From assembly GCF_029633825.1 (NCBI RefSeq), contig NZ_CP090641.1, positions 310,001 through 374,000 on the forward strand: a stretch of 64,000 nt of DNA, read 5' to 3'. Below the pieces are notes generated by a model that searched no databases, was not told where the DNA came from, and was given only the letters and a program-made list of their open reading frames with translations. Both the position numbers and the translations under genes were made by a program. Shown here piece after piece: positions 35,803-42,647 of this stretch (positions within the stretch are counted from its first letter, which is position 1; each line of letters opens with the position of its first letter). Origin of the DNA: Burkholderia contaminans. GTDB taxonomy: Bacteria > Pseudomonadota > Gammaproteobacteria > Burkholderiales > Burkholderiaceae.

Positions 35803-37599
35803 ATGCACGACAAGCTGCGCGGCTACTATGAACAGGAACTGGCGAAGCTGGAAAATCAGTTCGCAACCTTCTCCAACGAATATCCACGAATTGCCGCCCG
35901 CCTGAGCTTTACAGGCGGACAGACGGACGACCCGCACATCCAGCGGATGATGCAGGCATTCGCGTTGATTGCAGCCGAAATCCGGGCCAACCTGGACGAC
36001 GGCGCACCGAAGTTCACCGAAGCGCTGCTTCATGTCTTGCACCAGCACTACTTGCGACCGTTCCCCGCATGTTCGATCGCTCGCTTCGATCCGATCAAGG
36101 AATTACCGGGCAAGCCGGTCGTCTTGCCGCGTGGCATGGAGCTCACGTCGCGCGGCGGGGAAGTTCGCTTTCGAACCGCTTATGACGTAACGCTTGCGCC
36201 GATCCGCATCGCAAACGCTCAATTCTCCCGCAGCACCGTCGCACCGGCACAAGTCGCATTGCCGCCGAACACAACCAGCTTCATTTCTATCACGATTGAG
36301 CCGACGGTCGCCGCCTCGCCGCTCGGCGCCGTTTCGCCCGACACGCTGCGCGTCCATTTCGCTGGAGAACGCCAGACCGTCGTCGCGCTGCTGGATACGG
36401 TCCTGCTGCGCGTCCGGGGCGCATTTGTCGAAGCGGACGACAGTGGACGGTGGTTGCCAATTGCAGGGATACCGGTCACTCCGGTCGGGTTCGGCCCGAA
36501 CGATATGCTGCTGCCGCCGTCGCAAAATTCGCCGCTGGTTCAATCGCTGCTGGAATACGTCGGATTTCCGGACAAGTTCGATTTTGTCGACATTCATTTA
36601 CGCCGATGTCTTAAACCCGACCAAATGAATCGCGCGCGGCGATTAACTCTGCATCTGGCGATCGAAGGTATGCACGCCGATTCGCGGGTCGCGCAAGCGC
36701 TCACCCCGCTATCGGCGGACAACATGGGATTGTTCTGTACACCAATCGTGAACCTTTTTAAGCATATGGGAGTGAAGTCGTCGCGCGGCGAAATCGTCGC
36801 AGATTATCCCGTAGTGCCGAAACCGAGCCGACCAGACATACGCGGCATCTATTCGGTTGATGCGGTTCGCGATCTGTCAGACGGGATCGCTATTCCGCCG
36901 CTGAATGCATGGGGCATCGGGGCCTGCGAACGGTTCTGGATCACGCGCCACGATCCCTACGCGGCAATCCATCAACCCGGACGTGAAACGTCGCTCGTAC
37001 TGCTACGAGCGGACGGGACAGCGGTGGCGAAAACACCGCTGCAATTGAGTGCAGACCTCACCTGCACGAATCGCGACTGGCCATCGCGGATGCGGATCGG
37101 CTCCCTCAAGGGCGATCTGAAAAACGAAAACGATCAAGTGCCTTGCAGGATTACGCTGCTGAAACAGCCGACGCCGACCTATAGCGCGTCCCGTGAGTCG
37201 GAAGCGCAGTGGCGCGTGCTCGCACTGACGACAGCCAACCTGACGCAGTTGACACGCGGGGGGTGGCCGGACTTCGTGAAACTTATGCGCCAACTTGCAC
37301 CGAGCGACCGACGCGCCGAACACGTCGGGGCGATTTCGTTCGTCAAGCGAAACGTCGTCGAGAGACTACTGGCGATCAAGCCGCATTCGGCCCTAGTGAG
37401 AGGCTTCGAAATTGTGATGGCGGCAGATGAGAGGGCGTTCATTGAAAACAGCATGGGTACGCTGATCCTTCTGCTCGACCTATACCTGTCGCGGTACGCG
37501 CCAGCCAACAGCTTCACCCAGCTCGTCGTCCTGTCGAAGAACGACGGCTCCGTGATCGTTCGTTGCCCGATGCGGCCGGGCCTCGCGCCGCTGTTGTAG
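35803..37599 (+). CDS. tssF: Type VI secretion baseplate subunit TssF (orphan)
   Basis: A 598-residue protein of the ImpG/VasA family, which with TssK, TssG and TssE forms the T6SS baseplate wedge. ATG 35803 gives MHDKLRGYYEQELAKLE, the family start; a TTG two codons earlier is possible. NEYPRIAARLSFTG, DDPHIQRMMQAFALIAAEI, LRPFPACSIARF and the C-terminal LYLSRYAPANSFTQLVVLS...MRPGLAPLL are characteristic. No tssG, tssE or other core gene lies in the window, so it is detached from a full T6SS locus. It is convergent with a PAAR gene, with only two bases between stops. Confidence 0.9.
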   Translation: MHDKLRGYYEQELAKLENQFATFSNEYPRIAARLSFTGGQTDDPHIQRMMQAFALIAAEIRANLDDGAPKFTEALLHVLHQHYLRPFPACSIARFDPIKELPGKPVVLPRGMELTSRGGEVRFRTAYDVTLAPIRIANAQFSRSTVAPAQVALPPNTTSFISITIEPTVAASPLGAVSPDTLRVHFAGERQTVVALLDTVLLRVRGAFVEADDSGRWLPIAGIPVTPVGFGPNDMLLPPSQNSPLVQSLLEYVGFPDKFDFVDIHLRRCLKPDQMNRARRLTLHLAIEGMHADSRVAQALTPLSADNMGLFCTPIVNLFKHMGVKSSRGEIVADYPVVPKPSRPDIRGIYSVDAVRDLSDGIAIPPLNAWGIGACERFWITRHDPYAAIHQPGRETSLVLLRADGTAVAKTPLQLSADLTCTNRDWPSRMRIGSLKGDLKNENDQVPCRITLLKQPTPTYSASRESEAQWRVLALTTANLTQLTRGGWPDFVKLMRQLAPSDRRAEHVGAISFVKRNVVERLLAIKPHSALVRGFEIVMAADERAFIENSMGTLILLLDLYLSRYAPANSFTQLVVLSKNDGSVIVRCPMRPGLAPLL

Positions 37600-37601
37600 C
37601 G

Positions 37602-37856
37602 TTACACAAGACTCGAGATCAGGTGACAACCGCATGTCGCGCGATGGCCGTGTCGCGCTATCGGAATGCCGTTGTCCTTCATCGATTCATCGCCTTCCTC
37701 GATGATGTTCGGCGACACGTTGGGATGCTGCGGACACGACACGCGGTCGCCTTTGCGCGCGACGTAGCGGCCATCGAATTTCATGGTCGATGAGCCCGTT
37801 TCGACTTTGCCGCCGTGGTCCGTAGAATCGCCTACTCGAACAAAATTAATAGACAC
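37602..37856 (-). CDS. PAAR domain protein (T6SS spike tip)
   Basis: An 84-residue PAAR protein that caps the VgrG spike. The start is GTG 37856 after AGGGTGAAGAT. The repeats are seen as VGDSTDHGGKVETGSSTM, YVARKGDRVSCPQHP, and ARHGHRATCGCHLISSL, with His/Cys residues placed to bind zinc. It is on the strand of the vgrG-effector-immunity operon but separated by the immunity gene and a decayed PAAR copy. It probably sharpens the VgrG of this island. Confidence 0.85.
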   Translation of the reverse strand: MSINFVRVGDSTDHGGKVETGSSTMKFDGRYVARKGDRVSCPQHPNVSPNIIEEGDESMKDNGIPIARHGHRATCGCHLISSLV

Positions 37857-38094
37857 ATCTTCACCCTATTCTTGAAATGCACCAAATTTCGACGCGATGC
37901 CCCCGATCGAAATTACCACTACGCTAAGTAATTTTACGACCACTCATCATCTCCAGTTAATGAAGATTTCCACTTTTACTTACATGGAGATTTCAATTCA
38001 TTAACGGAATGTGCTTCCCCAAGCAACACGGCTTCGAAGCCCACGTCATTGTTCAAAAGGTGAGTTTACATATACCCTTTCTTGTCCTCGGGAC
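37857..38094. other. AT-rich spacer between the two PAAR copies
   Basis: About 240 low-GC bases without a gene. A long inverted repeat is at 37956-38005. The PAAR promoter presumably lies here. Confidence 0.4.
37956..38005. repeat. Nine-base inverted repeat
   Basis: GTTAATGAA and TTCATTAAC are exact complements 32 bases apart in an AT-rich spacer. GATTTC also occurs inside next to each arm as a direct repeat. It could be a regulatory hairpin or a trace of a rearrangement between the duplicated PAAR units. Confidence 0.4.
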
Positions 38095-38426
38095 ACGAAG
38101 GGTGGCTTAACTTCGTAGAGTTCATGCACCAGCTTCACCGAACGACCGGTGCACCGGCCCCATCAAAGCGATTTCATTCGTCAACGGGAACACCGTCGAG
38201 CGATCAAGCCACATTCCGTCCTTGTGAGAGGTTTCGAAATTACGGCAGCGCGGACGAGAGCACACCCATTGAAACAGTATGGGCAGACTGCTCCCACTTC
38301 TCGACTGACACCTCTCACGCTGCCCGTCAGCCGACGGCTTTACGCAACTCGTCGCCTTACTAAAGAAAGACGGTTCCCATGATCGCACACTATCCGACGG
38401 AGCCAAGCCTCGCGCCGCTGGTGTAG
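38095..38426 (+). pseudogene. Decayed second copy of tssF 3' end
   Basis: Base patterns match the last 350 bases of tssF: GCACCGGCCCC..GCGATTTCATTCGTCAA, GATCAAGCC-CATTC-G-CCT-GTGAGAGG-TTCGAAATT, and the end GCC--GCCTCGCGCCGCTG-TGTAGCGTTACAC. The copy has several indels and no open frame. It is followed by a decayed PAAR on the opposite strand, so the pair duplicates the tssF-PAAR junction. Confidence 0.8.
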
Positions 38427-38428
38427 CG

Positions 38429-38658
38429 TTACACGACGCTTGATATTGAGTGCCAGCCGCATGCCCCCAATGATCGTATCTCGCAATCGAAATGCTATTG
38501 TCCATCATCGATTCGCCTCCTTCCCTAGCGAGGTTATGTGACACGTCGGAACCCTGCCGACACGACATGCGATCACTCTTGCGAGCGACGTAGCGGCTAC
38601 GCGATTTCAGGGCCGACGATCCGGAGCCCATCTTGCCGCCATGGTCGGTAGCATTTTA
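38429..38658 (-). pseudogene. Decayed second copy of the PAAR gene
   Basis: The frame reads MGSGSSALKSRSRYVARKSDRMSC, then GGESMMDNSISIARYDH, matching GSSTMKFDGRYVARKGDRVSC and DESMKDNGIPIARHGH of the intact PAAR. The zinc-binding Cys near the C-terminus is lost by frameshift, and a stop codon lies just upstream of the preserved TDHGGK. It is a non-functional relic. Confidence 0.8.
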
Positions 38659-38708
38659 AGTTCAAACATCATCGGTCATTTAAATTTTAAATACGACATC
38701 CCATCAAA

Positions 38709-39632
38709 TCAAATTCCATCCCTAACTGCGAAGAATGGGAATTTTCTCCCTTGCGGCTTGGCCACCCACAACCCAGAAAATACATTTCCCCGCCTAATCG
38801 CCGAAAACTCCCCGGTCATTTTTTTTAATGCACCATCAAGATATTCATTCATGAAAATACTCTCCCCATCCTGACGACCAGACAAATATAATTTATTCGA
38901 TTTGTTTTGATATCGATACTCCCCACGAATCAATGAGTTTTCATTATCGATAGATAACTCCACCGGATATTTCCCAATACCTCCGCGCAGTTCTCCAGAA
39001 AAACGTATCTGACTCGTCGGGCAAGCCTCGAAGCAAACAAGACTCTCCGGGGTTACGTCAAGTTGAGCAGAGTAGACATATGCGCGACGTCCAATTATTT
39101 TTCCATTGATGTCATGAACAAATGATTCAATCGATCGAAAACCATCTTGTATTGTGATTTTTTGAGGAGATGCCGCTCCCGACTTAAAATTATCCCGCCA
39201 CTGTGAGGCCAAGTCCCACGAGAACTCTGACAATCTCTGCGGAGTCGTCAGCGCAAGCTCGTCGGCCGACCATACATTGTACCCTCTCTGCGCAGAGGCC
39301 TGCATCGCAATCGAAAAATAAATCACTCGATTAAATAGGATTTGACCATCCAACTTCTCAATTCCGACAATCACGAATGACTTGTCATTTGAATCGCTTT
39401 CTTTTACGAGATAATATTGATTGCCTCGGAGCATAACATACACATCCTGCATGGACGGGCTGTTAATTTTCTCCCCATCCCGGCCCGCCTTTCCGTCGGG
39501 TCGGCGCATCAAATCCCATTGCTTATTGATGTAAAATTCACATTCAACGGATTTTGAACACTCTTCTGAAAACGAAAGTGCTGGAGCAAAGAGTAGCGAC
39601 AAAATTAAAAAAATACTCGTATACAAGTTCAT
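38709..39632 (-). CDS. Exported protein, probable T6SS immunity protein
   Basis: A 307-residue secreted protein with no family I recognise. The signal peptide is MNLYTSIFLILSLLFAPALSFSEE. The mature part has Cys pairs (CSKSVEC; CFEAC) and beta-rich sequence such as IRFSGELRGGIGKYPVELSID, SLIRGEYRYQNKSNKLYLSG and MTGEFSAIRRGNVFSGLWVA. Its ATG overlaps the stop of the effector gene by four bases (ATGA), giving translational coupling. Periplasmic location plus coupling to a peptidoglycan-hydrolase-like effector fit an immunity role. GC is much lower than in nearby core genes, suggesting horizontal transfer. Confidence 0.7.
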   Translation of the reverse strand: MNLYTSIFLILSLLFAPALSFSEECSKSVECEFYINKQWDLMRRPDGKAGRDGEKINSPSMQDVYVMLRGNQYYLVKESDSNDKSFVIVGIEKLDGQILFNRVIYFSIAMQASAQRGYNVWSADELALTTPQRLSEFSWDLASQWRDNFKSGAASPQKITIQDGFRSIESFVHDINGKIIGRRAYVYSAQLDVTPESLVCFEACPTSQIRFSGELRGGIGKYPVELSIDNENSLIRGEYRYQNKSNKLYLSGRQDGESIFMNEYLDGALKKMTGEFSAIRRGNVFSGLWVAKPQGRKFPFFAVRDGI

Positions 39633-42586
39633 GATCTAGAATCCTTAAGCAACTCCTCGAACTGCTTAGCGTATTCGGCGAAGATTTTCGCCTTATCGAC
39701 TCCATTAATTATTCTTCTAGCCGACAAATAGTCGACCTTCGATTTACTTATAAAATCAGACAACGAAAACCCAGTAAACACCCCGTCCCTCATCCCAATT
39801 ACCATGATCTTTAGCGCCACATCCCATTCACACGCCAAATCTGGCTCACTGACCAAAGGCAACTTTAGAATGTCGGCGAATGTTTCGTATTTCTTCTTCC
39901 ATGTAATCTGCACGAGCCCGCGGCCCCGATATTTATAGCCATCACCAACCTCAGCATTACCCATACTCCGCGCGTATTCGACTCGCCTACCTGTTGGGCC
40001 AACTCCATAGTCAATTTCAGCCTTTTCATAGCTAATTCCTTCTGTTCTAGGCCCAAAAAATACCGACCTATTCCAATCGTAACACTCGATTCTAGCTGTG
40101 GCCAGCATATACGCGATTTTTTGTATATCACACCCACCACCAGCCTCGATAAAATATTTTTTTATCCCTTCGAATAATTTTCTTAGATTGGCTTCCGACT
40201 CAGAGTTCAGCGGCCCAAGTTTTGTTTTGGGAGAGTTACTATTTTCATACCACCCGAAAACTTCAGAATGACGTGCCTTGTATCCCTCGATAAATTTGTC
40301 GATATTAATGCAATCCCCGCATTTGAAATTCCCGATTAAACCAATCGGATGAAAGTGCCAAGGCGAAAGATCCGTGGGGAAACCGTCAACTCCCTTGATT
40401 TCCTCCCACCACTGAAGCTTCGCGAGTCGGTCAAGTTCCGTCTTCCACATCTCCTTCTGCGTTTTCATGAGCGGGGAGAGATCTTCCCACTTTCCGAGGC
40501 CACCGCCCCACTCGGTTTCATTGCGCACTATAAGGTGCGAGACCGCTTCGGCCATCCAGCGCGTATCCAGTGCGTGCTTCAGTTCCTGCGCCGACACCTT
40601 CCCGTCGTGATTCGTATCGATCGCCTTTTCGATCTTCGTGATGAGTTCGCCAGCGTTGACCTTCGCCGCTTCCCCCATAAACTCCGTGCCGTCCTCGTCC
40701 GCCAAATATTGCTCAGTCGTATGGATGTGGCGCTTGTACATGTCGGCAGGGCCGACACTACCGTTGTCGACCAATTCGAAACCCGGCCATTCCCAAGGGC
40801 TCCGAAACTGTACGCGTGGGTGGTCCGTGTCGCACACCCAGCCTTTCAGTTCGGAGCCATCCTTCGAACCAATCGTGATGTTCCACCAATGATGGCCCTT
40901 GTCGTCGATTGCAACGTTACCCTCGCCAAGCTTGTCGAGTTCGGCACGACGAAGCACGTCCCGGAAGTCCGCTCCCGGCCCGCTTGCCTTGGAAACGTCC
41001 AGCGGAAAGTTCTGCCAGCCCGCAACATTCGCCGTGCTGATCGTATTCGCGAGGCTGCTTTCCACCCACATCGGATTCCCGACGTTTACTAAATTCTGCG
41101 TTGCCTTCTGCTTGCCCTTCGCGGGCACATTTGTCACGCTCTTGGGCTGCACCTTGACCCAGCGCGAACCCTTTGCATCGCCCAGCGGTACAAGCTTCAA
41201 TCCCGCCTGCGTCAGTTTCTGATCGGGCGCGGGAATTTCGGTGACCAGCCTGGCCCCCGGCTCTATTTCCAGAAGCGGCTTGTTTTTATCGTTCAGTTCT
41301 TTGGCACGCGCGCGGCTTCGGTCCATGAAATCTTTGAAATCTGCGCCCGCGAATACTTCGAGATGCAACATCGGGTAGTTCGGCTTCGGCGGTATCGGAC
41401 TCGCCTTCATGGGCCATTGATACTGGCCTACATGCGCAACGACTTCGCCTGCCTTGACGCGCTGCGGCTCCTTCAGGATCACGACCGTATCAAGCGGCTT
41501 CGGATCGACAACGGCATCCAGTTCTCCTTTGAACACGTAGCCCCAAGGCGCGTGAGGGGATACCGGCTTACCCACTTCGGCAGGCAAAATCGTGCCCGAT
41601 TTGATGGTCTTGATCTTGAGCCAATCTGTGTGTGCGGGATCGCCTTCACCGGCAATCACTTCGGCCCCGGTCGGCAGTATCCCGAGAATCTTGCTCTTAC
41701 CGTTCGGCAATTCCCGAATGCGCAACCCCGTCTGCGGAGCCGGCGGGGCGACATCTTGATCGCTATCGGTCGGCATCGGTTCGTTCGAGTTGGTGTTGTT
41801 GACGGGCAGATTGTCTGCCCCATCGGTACGCGTGGCGGGAGGCTGCACAGGCGCCTTCGGCACCGATTGTGGGTCCTTCGCCTTGTCGCCAACTCGATAA
41901 TAGCGATCGCCTTCCCAGTACGACATCGGCGTGGGAAGCGCCGGATCGGGCTTCGGGTTCGCCTTGGCCTGCTCAATCGCCTTCTGATAGGTCGCCCAAT
42001 CCATCGTGTGCATGTACAGGCTGAAAAACACGAGGGGTTTGTCGTTCGCCGGTTTGCTGCTCGGCGCAGGATTATCGGCCGGGGCGGGTGTTGGTGTGGC
42101 GGTAGTCGATGCGGGCGCGGGAGCCGATGCGGGGGCCGCCGGTTTCGCGGGTTCTTTCGGTGCCGGTTTCGGCGGTACGGGAGGCAATTTTAGTTCATGC
42201 CGAACCAGTACAAAACCGGTCGAGTAGTGCGCAAGACCAAGGTTGTTCGGATACGTCGTTTCCTCGTATTTCGTGTTCAGCCTGTACGCAACAATCTTGC
42301 CGTCCGCGATGGCACGCACGCCGCTGTCCTGCTTCAACATCTCCGCGCTGCCATCGGCGAAGTGCACGCCCCCATGCCACATTCCGCTGACGCCCATCGG
42401 ATAAAAGCCGTTCTCACACTTCGCCAGCGCTTTGAAATACGTCATTGGGTCTGTTGCGTCGGCCTTACCTACCGGTGTGAACGGATACGCCCAGCTCAGC
42501 GTGGTATCGGCTGGTTCCGTTGGTTTCGGAGCCGGGTGCGGCGTGGTCGCTGGATGGTGCTTCTTTTTAGGGGTTGTCTTGCTCAT
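39629..42586 (-). CDS. T6SS effector: degenerate M23-like + SH3-like + EF-hand + GH19-like lysozyme
   Basis: A 985-residue protein just downstream of vgrG (61-base gap). A Lys/Pro-rich N-terminus leads to an M23-like half (GMWHGGVHFADGS, residues 68-80; VRAIADGKIVAYR), a Pro/Ala linker (135-185), an SH3-like segment (LRIRELPNGKSKILGILPTG, 288-307), and a second M23-like half (VKAGEVVAHVGQY, MLHLEVFAG, to about 415) where the first His of the HxH motif is Met. Then come an EF-hand (DTNHDGKVSAQE, 657-668) and a C-terminal GH19-like domain (about 770-985) with IAYMLATARIECYDW (Glu834 as likely acid) and YKYRGRGLVQITWKKKY. It should cut peptidoglycan glycan chains in the periplasm of rivals. GC drops across the GH19 part, as if that end were exchanged. 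Confidence 0.8.
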   Translation of the reverse strand: MSKTTPKKKHHPATTPHPAPKPTEPADTTLSWAYPFTPVGKADATDPMTYFKALAKCENGFYPMGVSGMWHGGVHFADGSAEMLKQDSGVRAIADGKIVAYRLNTKYEETTYPNNLGLAHYSTGFVLVRHELKLPPVPPKPAPKEPAKPAAPASAPAPASTTATPTPAPADNPAPSSKPANDKPLVFFSLYMHTMDWATYQKAIEQAKANPKPDPALPTPMSYWEGDRYYRVGDKAKDPQSVPKAPVQPPATRTDGADNLPVNNTNSNEPMPTDSDQDVAPPAPQTGLRIRELPNGKSKILGILPTGAEVIAGEGDPAHTDWLKIKTIKSGTILPAEVGKPVSPHAPWGYVFKGELDAVVDPKPLDTVVILKEPQRVKAGEVVAHVGQYQWPMKASPIPPKPNYPMLHLEVFAGADFKDFMDRSRARAKELNDKNKPLLEIEPGARLVTEIPAPDQKLTQAGLKLVPLGDAKGSRWVKVQPKSVTNVPAKGKQKATQNLVNVGNPMWVESSLANTISTANVAGWQNFPLDVSKASGPGADFRDVLRRAELDKLGEGNVAIDDKGHHWWNITIGSKDGSELKGWVCDTDHPRVQFRSPWEWPGFELVDNGSVGPADMYKRHIHTTEQYLADEDGTEFMGEAAKVNAGELITKIEKAIDTNHDGKVSAQELKHALDTRWMAEAVSHLIVRNETEWGGGLGKWEDLSPLMKTQKEMWKTELDRLAKLQWWEEIKGVDGFPTDLSPWHFHPIGLIGNFKCGDCINIDKFIEGYKARHSEVFGWYENSNSPKTKLGPLNSESEANLRKLFEGIKKYFIEAGGGCDIQKIAYMLATARIECYDWNRSVFFGPRTEGISYEKAEIDYGVGPTGRRVEYARSMGNAEVGDGYKYRGRGLVQITWKKKYETFADILKLPLVSEPDLACEWDVALKIMVIGMRDGVFTGFSLSDFISKSKVDYLSARRIINGVDKAKIFAEYAKQFEELLKDSRS

Positions 42587-42647
42587 GATTCCCGACTCGG
42601 ATTCGGTTTCAGTATTTTTTGTGATTAGACTGTACCGGTCGCGCGGT

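Noticed and set aside
37956..38005. CRISPR-like repeat
   Set aside because: It is a single inverted repeat with no array of direct repeats and spacers.
38660..40600. Insertion sequence as the cause of low GC
   Set aside because: No transposase motifs or terminal repeats; both genes read as an effector/immunity pair.
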